Assembly (NCBI GenBank): GCA_050305515.1
Contig: JBNLFL010000021.1
Coordinates: forward strand, 71,179 to 135,178
Length of the DNA stretch: 64,000 nt
Reading direction: 5' to 3'
Origin: JAFGUB01 sp050305515
GTDB taxonomy: Bacteria > Campylobacterota > Campylobacteria > Campylobacterales > Sulfurimonadaceae
Part shown: positions 49,656 through 57,423 of the stretch, in pieces
Layout of the letters: the number at the start of each line of letters is the position of its first letter
How positions within the stretch are numbered: position 1 is the stretch's first letter
Position numbers and translations under genes: made by a program
The notes under the pieces: model-generated
Seen by the model: only the letters and a program-made list of their open reading frames with translations
Database searches by the model: none
Told to the model about the DNA's origin: nothing

Positions 49656-49681
49656 GATTATACGCCAATTGGTGTATAATC
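49656..49681. promoter_or_regulatory. 26-bp near-perfect palindrome containing TATAAT
   Basis: The arms GATTATAC and GTATAATC flank CCAATTGG, with one mismatched pair. It contains a TATAAT box (49675-49680) only six bases before the ATG of the PAS-GGDEF-EAL gene. It could be an operator over a promoter for a leaderless or near-leaderless transcript, or a terminator hairpin of the preceding operon. Confidence 0.5.
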
Positions 49682-49686
49682 AACTT

Positions 49687-51720
49687 ATGAAGCAATCTGT
49701 TCACTTTCTCTCCGAACTCATCAACGAATCCAACGATATGATCTTTGTCATCCGAATGGATGACGGCTATATCGAGCATGTCAACAACACCGTCATTCAG
49801 GAACTGGGCTATACGCTTGAAGAGCTTCAGGTACTCGGTATCGAAGGAGTCAGGGTTCCCATGAATCCTGAAGAAGCAAGCTTCTTCGAGCATCTTGATG
49901 CCCTCCGCGAAGCCGGAAAACTTGTTGATCACGCATTTGTCATCCGTAAGGACACCACTCGCTTTCCGGTTGAGGCCCGCGTCAAACATGTTCATTATCA
50001 GGGGCATGATTACGATCTCGCCTTCGTGCGCGACGTCTCCGAACAGTACGAACATCAGAAAAAACTCGAAGAGAGTAATGAGAACCTTGAACGCATGGTT
50101 GTCGAGCGCACCAAAGCCCTTCAGGAGCAGATCCATCTCTTTGAAGATTATAAAGAGGCGCTTGATGCCAGCAATATCGTCTCAAAAAGCACACCCGATG
50201 GCATCATCACTTACATCAATGACAAATTTGTAGAAGTATCGGGTTTCAGCCGGGAAGAAGCTATCGGGAAAAATCACCGGATAGTCCGCCATCCCGACAC
50301 GCCGCATGAAATTTTTACCGAGATGTGGGAAACCATTTGTGCTAAAAAAATCTGGAAAGGCATTATTAAAAACCGGAAAAAAAACGGCGGCTACTACTGG
50401 GTCGATATTATCATCAAACCGCTGCTTGACAATGAAGGGAACATCGAAGAGTTCATTGCGGTCCGCCATGATATTACCGAAACCGTCGATCAGCGCGAAG
50501 CGATCCGCAAAAATGCCCAGACCGATTTACTGACAGGCCTTCCCAATCGGGTCAAACTGCGCGAAGAGGTCGTCAAAAGCGAAGCCCCTTCCGTCGCCTT
50601 GCTGAATATTGACGGATTCAGCCACTTCAATGATTTTTACGGTCATCTTTTCGGGGACCGCATCATAATGACCCTGGCTAAAACCATCGCCCCGCTTCTG
50701 CATGAAACGCTTGAACTCTACCACCTTCATGCCGATGAATTTCTGATTCTCAACCGTTATATGAACCGGCCGCGTTTTATTTCCGAAATGGCTGATCTGA
50801 TCCGGCATCTCAATACGCTCTCGCTTGAGATCAACACGACATCCATACCTGTCGAAATTTCCGGAGCCATCTCTTTCGAAACCGCCGGCACACTGCTTTC
50901 AACAGCCGATATCGCCCTCAAGCATGTCAAAAAGGGGCAGAACCGTCTTATTGTTTACGATGCGTCTCTTTCCATTGCCGATGAGTTTGAAAAAAACATA
51001 CTCTGGAGCGGCAAATTAAAAAATGCCCTTGAAAACGACCGCCTGATCCCCTATTTTCAACCTATCATAGACAATAAGGGCGATGAGAAAAGCAAATTTG
51101 AAGTTCTGGTCCGCATGATTGACGAAGACGGAAAGGTCTTTACGCCGTTCCATTTTCTTGATATTTCCAAACGCTCCAAACAGTATCGCCACATCACCAA
51201 GCGGATGATAAAAAAGAGCTTTGAAACATTTAAAGAAGATGGTATCGTCTTCTCCATCAACCTTTCCATCGACGATATTCTTGATCCGAATTTACAGTAC
51301 TATCTTTTTGATATGATCCGGGAGTATGGTGTCGGAAAGCGGCTGATTCTTGAGCTGGTCGAATCGGAAGGAATCGAGAACTTTGCGCAGGTCAGCCATT
51401 TTATTGAACAGGTGAAAGCGTATGGCTGCCGTATTGCCATAGATGATTTCGGCAGCGGCTACTCCAACTTCATCTACCTGATGAAGCTCAAAGCCGACTA
51501 CATCAAGATCGACGGTTCCCTGATTCGTGACATGGATGTCGATCTTAATGCCCGGGCCATTGTCCAGGCTATCGTCTCCTACGCAAAAGAGAGCGGCATC
51601 AGTACGATTGCCGAATTTGTGGAGAATGAGACTGTTTTAAATCTCGTAAAAGAGATGGGGATCGACTTCTCGCAGGGCTATCACTTCAGCCCTCCGATTC
51701 CTGATCCATTCGCTTATTAA
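49687..51720 (+). CDS. PAS-PAS-GGDEF-EAL protein with degenerate GGDEF
   Basis: This protein of 677 residues has PAS1 (about 8-120), a coiled linker, PAS2 (about 155-275), a GGDEF domain whose active site is HADEF instead of GGDEF (about 355), and an EAL domain with EVLVR in place of EALxR (about 463). The EAL catalytic residues downstream (ELVESEG, DDFGSGYSNF, KADYIKID) are kept. It is likely a c-di-GMP phosphodiesterase with a regulatory pseudo-GGDEF. The start ATG 49687 is preceded by a palindrome rather than an RBS. Confidence 0.85.
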   Translation: MKQSVHFLSELINESNDMIFVIRMDDGYIEHVNNTVIQELGYTLEELQVLGIEGVRVPMNPEEASFFEHLDALREAGKLVDHAFVIRKDTTRFPVEARVKHVHYQGHDYDLAFVRDVSEQYEHQKKLEESNENLERMVVERTKALQEQIHLFEDYKEALDASNIVSKSTPDGIITYINDKFVEVSGFSREEAIGKNHRIVRHPDTPHEIFTEMWETICAKKIWKGIIKNRKKNGGYYWVDIIIKPLLDNEGNIEEFIAVRHDITETVDQREAIRKNAQTDLLTGLPNRVKLREEVVKSEAPSVALLNIDGFSHFNDFYGHLFGDRIIMTLAKTIAPLLHETLELYHLHADEFLILNRYMNRPRFISEMADLIRHLNTLSLEINTTSIPVEISGAISFETAGTLLSTADIALKHVKKGQNRLIVYDASLSIADEFEKNILWSGKLKNALENDRLIPYFQPIIDNKGDEKSKFEVLVRMIDEDGKVFTPFHFLDISKRSKQYRHITKRMIKKSFETFKEDGIVFSINLSIDDILDPNLQYYLFDMIREYGVGKRLILELVESEGIENFAQVSHFIEQVKAYGCRIAIDDFGSGYSNFIYLMKLKADYIKIDGSLIRDMDVDLNARAIVQAIVSYAKESGISTIAEFVENETVLNLVKEMGIDFSQGYHFSPPIPDPFAY

Positions 51721-51812
51721 AGCGCTTTGAAAAGCAGTGCTCCGGCGATCATGCCCATATAGAGCGTACCGATATGAAGTTTGGCGCGGATACGGTGGTT
51801 GATGAGTGACAT
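51717..51812 (-). CDS. 31-residue hydrophobic small protein
   Basis: On the minus strand an ATG at 51812 with AAAGGAG six bases upstream opens a 31-residue reading frame: a basic start (SLINHRIRAKLHIG) then a short membrane-type segment (TLYMGMIAGALLFKAL). It lies downstream of the winged-helix-like gene, and its stop overlaps that of the convergent EAL gene. The strong RBS and hydrophobic end support a real small membrane protein. Confidence 0.55.
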   Translation of the reverse strand: MSLINHRIRAKLHIGTLYMGMIAGALLFKAL

Positions 51813-51856
51813 GGGAACTCCTTTGATATGAACTCCCATTGCATCAACCGTTCCCG

Positions 51857-51866
51857 TTACATGTAA
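51857..51866. repeat. TTACATGTAA palindrome, copy 18
   Basis: Exact copy between the 79-residue gene and the small hydrophobic protein, 3 bases from the stop of the former. Confidence 0.9.
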
Positions 51867-51869
51867 CCC

Positions 51870-52109
51870 CTACAGGTCAATAAAGCGCAGCGCCCGGTCA
51901 AGCAGATGGTAGGTTTCAATACCATCCTCTTCATAACGCATGCATTCAGCAAGATACCCCTGATGATAGAGTGATACAATGGTGTTATTGACGACATTTT
52001 TGTCGAGATTGGCATATTCAGCGATCTCTTCGGCGTCATGAAGGTTGTAGTCGATGTCGTCACTGAGGGCATAGATAGAATTAATAACGCGGATTTGAGT
52101 GGCATTCAT
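51870..52109 (-). CDS. Small winged-helix-like protein
   Basis: This 79-residue protein (QIRVINSIYALSDDIDYN, then EIAEYANLDKNVVNNTIVSL and YHQGYLAECMRYEEDGIETY) has the helix-helix-helix-wing pattern of a small winged-helix DNA-binding domain. It overlaps the upstream gene by four bases (ATGA) and is part of the VWA-metallopeptidase operon. It may regulate the operon or be a protein-binding adaptor. Confidence 0.6.
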   Translation of the reverse strand: MNATQIRVINSIYALSDDIDYNLHDAEEIAEYANLDKNVVNNTIVSLYHQGYLAECMRYEEDGIETYHLLDRALRFIDL

Positions 52110-52816
52110 GAGAACTCCTTAAGCGTGTTAATCTGCTTTTGAAGTGCAATACGCTGCAAAGGGTGGAGCGCGCTGTGTTCCAGCCACGCTTCATACCTTG
52201 AGGCGTAGTGCTCTTTCACAAACACATGCAAATTCCGTACCCGATTTTGCAGATCGGCCAAAAATGCCTTGGCATCATCGAAACTCATGGATTCGACCGG
52301 ACGGAGTCTGCGGATGATTCCTTTTTTAAGCCGTTCATCAAGCTGCGGTTCCACCAGCGCGACAAAGGCGCTCGCCGCTTCCACATCGGCGTAGGTATCG
52401 TTCCAGATACGCCCGTTGATCATCTGATCGATTGCCTGATCGAGAAAGACGGGAGCAAGCCGCAGCACCTCCATGAGCTCGGTAAAGTCATCATCAACCA
52501 TGGCACGAAAAAGCATGCGGCTCCGGTTGCGTATTTTCACCCGCAGCATATCCTCTTCAATAACCCTTACATGTAAACGTTTAAAACGCTCGAGCGCACC
52601 CAGACGCGAATGGTTGAATGCCATGATGCTCACCATGGGATCGGGGTCGGAAACCTGATCGGGGTGCGATCCCGAAGGGCGGTAAAACGCCCACTCCAGA
52701 CGCGCTTCATCATCGTCATGACGCATAAACAGGGCGTCGCCGCGCGCCTCGAAGTCACTCTCCTCGCGCAGCGCTTCGATCTGCTCTTTATAGGTCAAAG
52801 TAAACGACATCGCCAT
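52106..52816 (-). CDS. Unknown helical protein, paralogue of 44445-45041
   Basis: This 236-residue helical protein shares the HPLQRIAL C-terminal motif and layout with the NifX-operon protein at 44445-45041. The N-terminal part has an additional beta segment (ARLEWAFYRPSGSHPDQVSD). Not recognised as a named family. Its start lies inside the 3' end of the VWA gene (overlap 52788-52816), showing tight coupling. A TTACATGTAA copy reads as Leu-His-Val at residue 81-83. Confidence 0.7.
   Translation of the reverse strand: MAMSFTLTYKEQIEALREESDFEARGDALFMRHDDDEARLEWAFYRPSGSHPDQVSDPDPMVSIMAFNHSRLGALERFKRLHVRVIEEDMLRVKIRNRSRMLFRAMVDDDFTELMEVLRLAPVFLDQAIDQMINGRIWNDTYADVEAASAFVALVEPQLDERLKKGIIRRLRPVESMSFDDAKAFLADLQNRVRNLHVFVKEHYASRYEAWLEHSALHPLQRIALQKQINTLKEFS
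52567..52576. repeat. TTACATGTAA palindrome, copy 19
   Basis: Exact copy inside the 52106-52816 gene, read as Leu-His-Val. Confidence 0.9.
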
Positions 52817-53945
52817 AGGGGGAAAGCCTTTTCATGTTCTTTTTTTCGCTGATAAGAAAGAGAGTGGACGCTTCGAGCGCTTTTTCGATTTTGAAAAAAC
52901 CGTCGCTGAGCACCATGACCAGCATCTGCGGCGTGAGACGCGGTTTAAGATACCCGGCAAGGGCACCGAACTCTGTCCCCCCGTTACCCTTTTCAAATGC
53001 CACATCGGGCGGTCGCGCGGCCTGGGCGTCGTAATGCACGACACTTGCGGGATCGACCGCATCGTCAAACGGCACGACGCGCACTTCGAAATCGGAACTC
53101 ATGCGCAAAACACCGTCAATAATGCCCAGAAACTTCGAGAAGGTATCGCGGCTGATACTCATGGAACGGTCCAGTCCAATAAAGAGCGAAAGCCGGTCGC
53201 GGTCGCGTTTAAATCCGGGCAGGTAAAGCCCCTGATGGATAAAGCGGCGGTTCGGGCTCGAAAAATCGGTCGTTTTATGAAAGAAACTTTCACTCAGATA
53301 GCTGTGCAGCAGCGTTTCAAGATCAATCTTCGGGCGGGTCACCTCGCGGATGGTCTCCATAAACGAAGCGGGAATGTTCCCCTGCTTGCTCGCCGCACCC
53401 ATCGCCTGAACGATCAGCGCGTCAAGCTCCTCCATGACCGCATCGTTATCGCCTTCGTTTTCTATCAGATCGCGTTTTTGCTCCTGCGGGTTCTCCTCGT
53501 CGGGAGTGCCTTCACCTTCGGGATTTTCCTGATAGAGCGCATGATAAACCTCTTCGACACTGCGGTCGCTAAACTTCTCCAGCAGTATTTCGTCACCGGG
53601 TTTTTCTCCGACGCGTTCGAAATCTTTCAGCAGCAGATTGATGACAATGTCGCAGCTGCGGTTCCATACTTTCGCATCGCGGCCGCCCATGCGAAAGGCG
53701 TGTTTGAGCATGATATGCAAAAGGGTGTGGGCATACAGGTATTTCAGCTCGCTCTCACTGTAGCGCGACGCTTTTTCGGCATCGAAATAGAGCGCCGCTC
53801 CGTCGGTTTCAAAAGCTTCGTGGGGGTTAACCTGTATCTGCAACGGCATGGAGAGCGCCAGAACACTCAAAAAAGGGTGATCGAAAAGGAATTGAATGCG
53901 AATCTTTTCAAGCCGGGGCAAACATTTTTCGGACTCTGTCGCCAT
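52788..53945 (-). CDS. DUF2201-type protein: metallopeptidase-like plus VWA domain
   Basis: This 385-residue protein has an N-terminal DUF2201 putative metallopeptidase domain (YLYAHTLLHIMLKHAFRMGG with paired His, then WNRSCDIVINLLL), an acidic Glu/Asp-rich linker (about 145-180), and a C-terminal von Willebrand A domain with MIDAS residues (IGLDRSMSI, GGTEFGAL, MVLSDGFF). Such proteins are encoded with MoxR AAA ATPases and act as paired chaperones in metal-enzyme activation. Here a MoxR gene lies 2.4 kb upstream on the same strand (56358-57368). It heads an overlapping four-gene operon. Confidence 0.85.
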   Translation of the reverse strand: MATESEKCLPRLEKIRIQFLFDHPFLSVLALSMPLQIQVNPHEAFETDGAALYFDAEKASRYSESELKYLYAHTLLHIMLKHAFRMGGRDAKVWNRSCDIVINLLLKDFERVGEKPGDEILLEKFSDRSVEEVYHALYQENPEGEGTPDEENPQEQKRDLIENEGDNDAVMEELDALIVQAMGAASKQGNIPASFMETIREVTRPKIDLETLLHSYLSESFFHKTTDFSSPNRRFIHQGLYLPGFKRDRDRLSLFIGLDRSMSISRDTFSKFLGIIDGVLRMSSDFEVRVVPFDDAVDPASVVHYDAQAARPPDVAFEKGNGGTEFGALAGYLKPRLTPQMLVMVLSDGFFKIEKALEASTLFLISEKKNMKRLSPYGDVVYFDL

Positions 53946-53997
53946 ATATCATCTTTCGAGGTAATGTTCCATAGTATGCATATTGCATTCTTTATAG

Positions 53998-54007
53998 TTA
54001 CATGTAA
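53998..54007. repeat. TTACATGTAA palindrome, copy 20
   Basis: Exact copy in the divergent gap between the VWA gene and the CACHE-PAS-GGDEF gene, followed by a partial TTACATAT; it is the rightmost exact copy. Confidence 0.9.
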
Positions 54008-54090
54008 ACTTTTACATATCATATTTTTTTATATTGTTCCGATATTATCATAGAAGCAGATATTTCAAGTACGTAACCCAAGGTACTCGC

Positions 54091-55947
54091 ATGAAACAGC
54101 GTAACTTCAGACTTCTCTTTATGCTTTACTTCATCATCTTCGGATTTGCCCTTACGATGACAGGCGGTTTCATCAGCTACAAATACCACCACACCAATAT
54201 CGAATCGACCATTGAAAAATATGCACGGGCTGTCCTGCTGACCCAGAAAAACACGCTCTTCAAACCGGCAATGGAAAAAGTGGAGACAACCCTCAGGGCG
54301 CTTGCCTTCAATGATACCATGCGGCATTATCTTAAAACGCCTACTCCGGCACTGAAGCAGAGGCTTGAGACCCTTTTTCTTACGGTTACGGATGCCGACT
54401 CAACGCTTATACAGGCGCGCTATATCGACGCAAACGGAATGGAGCGCATACGCATTAACCGTGACAGCGAAACGGGTGCTACCCATATTGTCAGGCCAGA
54501 AGAGCTTCAGGATAAAAGCCATCGCTATTACTTTTTACAGTTAAAATCCATGAAAACGCCACAGATATGGCACTCACCGATCGACCTGAACATTGAAAAC
54601 GGAACAATCAAAGAGCCCTACCGTCCAACCATGAGAATAGCAACGCCCCTTTTTCAAAACGGGCGCTTTGAGGGCATGGTAATCATCAACATGCTGACAA
54701 CCAAACTCTTCGAGTCAATCAACCATACACCCATGTTCAACCATTACATTGTCGACAAAACGGGACACTACCTGCTGCATCCCGATTCACACTATTCGTG
54801 GAATCGTTACACCGGAAAACAGCGCCTTCTCAGTGATGATTTTCCGGAAGAGGCCGATGCGATTCTCTCCAAAAAGATGCAGGGAAAAAACTTTTTTGCT
54901 GCGGATCTTGACGATATTTTTCAAAACGATGATGACGCCCGACTCATTTTACAGCCAAAAGACGAGCTTATGGGCACGTTACAGTCAACGAATCTTGAAA
55001 GCTCCATTGCCGTGGCGTTGCTGAGTATTTTGCTGAGTCTGCCCATTGCCTATATTGCATCCAGAAAACCTTCGGAACTTCAGAAAAAACTTTACATGGC
55101 CAATCTGAATCTTGCCCGTTTTGCAAAAATTCTCGACCGCTATGTCATCTCGGCCACCACCACACCACAGGGCGTCATAACCGATGTCAGCCGCGCTTTT
55201 TGCAAAGCAAGCGGTTATGAGCACGACGATCTTATTGGAAAAAATATGAACATTATTCGTCATCATGACACCCCGAAAGAGACTTTCAAAACACTGTGGC
55301 GGACCATACTCGCGTTAAAAGAGTGGCACGGCGAAATCAAAAACCGGGGTGCGAACGGCAATGATTACTGGCTCGACCAGAGCATTATTCCCGTTATTGA
55401 CGAAGCGGGAACACTGACCTCTTTTATGTCAATCGGTATCGATATCAGCTCGAAAAAAAAGCTCGAACGTATTTCACAGACCGATGGCCTGACCCGGATT
55501 TATAACCGCCGCAAACTTGATGCCAGTCTGGAGCTGGAACTTGAAAAGACCAGACGTTTCGGCAAACCCCTTTCGCTCATACTGATAGATATTGACCATT
55601 TCAAAAATATCAATGACACCTACGGCCACCCCTGCGGCGATCAGGTGCTGCGCGAACTCACCGGGCTCATCGGCGGGCATATCCGGAAAATCGACTATTT
55701 CGGCCGTTTCGGGGGAGAAGAGTTTCTGATTCTCTGTACCCAGACCGACTTCAAAGGCGCATGGCAGCTTGCCGAACACCTCAGAGCATCCGTCGAAACC
55801 CATACGTTTAAAAGCGTATCGCACCTGACAATCAGTCTGGGCGTTACTTCGTACGAAGAAAATGATGATGCCATGACGCTGATACAGCGATGCGACAAAG
55901 GCCTCTATCGCGCCAAAACAGCGGGACGGAACCGGGTCTGTTCCTGA
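54091..55947 (+). CDS. CACHE-PAS-GGDEF diguanylate cyclase
   Basis: This protein of 618 residues is taken from ATG 54091. It has a first membrane helix (about residues 8-30), a large periplasmic dCACHE-type sensor (RYIDANGMERIRINRDSETG; FEGMVIINMLT), a second helix (about 310-330), a PAS domain (about 345-460) and a GGDEF domain with FGGEEFLIL (about 550). The active site is intact, and no EAL domain follows. It should synthesise c-di-GMP in response to an extracytoplasmic ligand. It lies between the VWA gene and the acidic protein gene, on the other strand from the MoxR/VWA genes. Confidence 0.9.
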   Translation: MKQRNFRLLFMLYFIIFGFALTMTGGFISYKYHHTNIESTIEKYARAVLLTQKNTLFKPAMEKVETTLRALAFNDTMRHYLKTPTPALKQRLETLFLTVTDADSTLIQARYIDANGMERIRINRDSETGATHIVRPEELQDKSHRYYFLQLKSMKTPQIWHSPIDLNIENGTIKEPYRPTMRIATPLFQNGRFEGMVIINMLTTKLFESINHTPMFNHYIVDKTGHYLLHPDSHYSWNRYTGKQRLLSDDFPEEADAILSKKMQGKNFFAADLDDIFQNDDDARLILQPKDELMGTLQSTNLESSIAVALLSILLSLPIAYIASRKPSELQKKLYMANLNLARFAKILDRYVISATTTPQGVITDVSRAFCKASGYEHDDLIGKNMNIIRHHDTPKETFKTLWRTILALKEWHGEIKNRGANGNDYWLDQSIIPVIDEAGTLTSFMSIGIDISSKKKLERISQTDGLTRIYNRRKLDASLELELEKTRRFGKPLSLILIDIDHFKNINDTYGHPCGDQVLRELTGLIGGHIRKIDYFGRFGGEEFLILCTQTDFKGAWQLAEHLRASVETHTFKSVSHLTISLGVTSYEENDDAMTLIQRCDKGLYRAKTAGRNRVCS

Positions 55948-56007
55948 ATACGCCGCATCCGCAAACAGGATGCTTCCGTCATGTTGACTCCCTCCCGGTC
56001 GCTCTTG

Positions 56008-56022
56008 TTGGAAATTTTCCAA
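56008..56022. promoter_or_regulatory. Palindrome upstream of the acidic protein gene
   Basis: TTGGAAATTTTCCAA is a perfect 7-1-7 inverted repeat 38 bases before the ATG at 56061, followed by a TATCAT -10-like box; a likely operator. Confidence 0.5.
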
Positions 56023-56060
56023 ATTGTGGGGTATCATTTGAAAAAATGAAGGAATTTTCC

Positions 56061-56348
56061 ATGTCAACCATCAGCGACGATACCCTCGCAGCACTTCTCT
56101 CGGCAGAACAGTGCGGCCCCGAGTTTATTGAAGAGGCGTTGCGATACAAAAAATTTTACGACGGTGATGTCGAGAGCTTCATCGAAAAAGTCGAAACCAT
56201 TCTGTATGCACTCGAAAACAGTGACGATGAGAAATTTGACGACGATGATGATTACGAAGACGGATTCGAAGACGACGACCTCGACGACTACGACCATTAT
56301 GATGATATGGAGGAAGAATCCGAAGATGAGGAAGAGGAGCGCGACTAG
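56061..56348 (+). CDS. Small protein with extremely acidic tail
   Basis: This 95-residue protein starts at ATG 56061 (GAAGGA upstream). Residues 1-50 form a helical domain (LAALLSAEQCGPEFIEEALR; VESFIEKVETILYALE). Residues about 51-95 are almost all Asp, Glu and Tyr, an intrinsically disordered polyanion. Such tails mimic nucleic acid or bind divalent metals or basic proteins. It is convergent with the MoxR gene, 9 bases from its stop. Not recognised. Confidence 0.7.
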   Translation: MSTISDDTLAALLSAEQCGPEFIEEALRYKKFYDGDVESFIEKVETILYALENSDDEKFDDDDDYEDGFEDDDLDDYDHYDDMEEESEDEEEERD

Positions 56349-56357
56349 AAGCGTTCC

Positions 56358-57368
56358 TTAAATAATATACTCTCCGTACTGTTCCAGCCACGCATCGAAT
56401 GCTTCATGCGTCGCGATGGATTCATCTTTTAAAATCACGTCTTTAATCAACATGACCGTGAACTCTTTGGGAAGACGCTCCCCAAAAGCAAAAAGGTGTC
56501 CCTTGTGGGCATCCGAACCGTCGAAGTACTCCACGAGCGCCGATACCAGAGCATAGAGGAGTGCTGGCTGATTGGGAATTTCAGGGTAATGCCCCTCGTA
56601 AATGGCGGCAATATCGGGCAGCTCTTCATACACTTTCACATAAGAGACAAATTCGATGCCCGCGCTGTAGCCGATGGTGCCGTAAATCACCGGGGCAATG
56701 GTGTTAATGGCTTCATTGGCTTTAAGAATATTACTGAGCATGTGGTAGCTTCGCGGCGTGGCGAAAGCGGGATTGGCGTCATCTTCCACGACCGGTTCGG
56801 TAGAGAGCAGGTCGGGACGGAACCCGAGAAAGCCTATGACAAAAGGGTGCAGCCCCGTAGTGATGGCAAAGCGTTTGAAGTCTTCAAAACGCGCCTCGAC
56901 GCTCAGGTGTACCATACGGTTTGCCAGAGGCGTCGGCAGCCGGAAGACCACGCCGCGGTCGCTTACGCGGTTTCCGGCGCAGACAATGCGCCACCCTTTG
57001 GGAAGCACATACTCGCCCATACGGCGATTGAGTACGAGCTGATAAATCGCCGCCTGTACGGAGGGCGGTGCGGAGTTAAGCTCGTCGAGAAACAGAATGC
57101 CTTCGGAATTCTGATCTTTGGGAAAAAATACCGGCGGCATCCAGACAGTCTGCTCGTCCTTGATGGCAGGCACCCCGCGCAGATCGACCGGGTCCATCTG
57201 CGACAGACGCACATCTACCAGCTCCAGACCGTGCTTTTCGGCCACATCGGCCACAATGTACGACTTCCCAATCCCCGGACTGCCGTGAATGAAAAGCGGC
57301 GTGTCCGTCTTGATGAGCGTTTCAAGATGGGTATAGAGTTCGGTCGTCGAGATATGGGGTGTTGTCAT
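56358..57368 (-). CDS. MoxR-family AAA+ ATPase
   Basis: This protein of 336 residues begins at ATG 57368 (MTTPHISTTELYTHLE). Walker A is HGSPGIGKS, Walker B is GILFLDELNSAPPSV, and sensor-1 is IVCAGNRVSDRG, followed by an AAA lid region. MoxR ATPases work with VWA proteins (here 52788-53945) to remodel and activate metalloenzymes, as in NorQ/NorD and CbbQ/CbbO pairs. Placed between nif accessory genes, it could act in nitrogenase maturation; that is inference. It is followed by the convergent acidic protein gene. Confidence 0.88.
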   Translation of the reverse strand: MTTPHISTTELYTHLETLIKTDTPLFIHGSPGIGKSYIVADVAEKHGLELVDVRLSQMDPVDLRGVPAIKDEQTVWMPPVFFPKDQNSEGILFLDELNSAPPSVQAAIYQLVLNRRMGEYVLPKGWRIVCAGNRVSDRGVVFRLPTPLANRMVHLSVEARFEDFKRFAITTGLHPFVIGFLGFRPDLLSTEPVVEDDANPAFATPRSYHMLSNILKANEAINTIAPVIYGTIGYSAGIEFVSYVKVYEELPDIAAIYEGHYPEIPNQPALLYALVSALVEYFDGSDAHKGHLFAFGERLPKEFTVMLIKDVILKDESIATHEAFDAWLEQYGEYII

Positions 57369-57423
57369 GCATTCAGCTCCACTGTTTTGCAAGTGTATGC
57401 ACAAACCGTTCTATTCAGACTGC

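Noticed and set aside
57369..57404. Sigma-54 promoter before the MoxR gene
   Set aside because: TTGCA is present, but the GG dinucleotide is not at the required N10 spacing.
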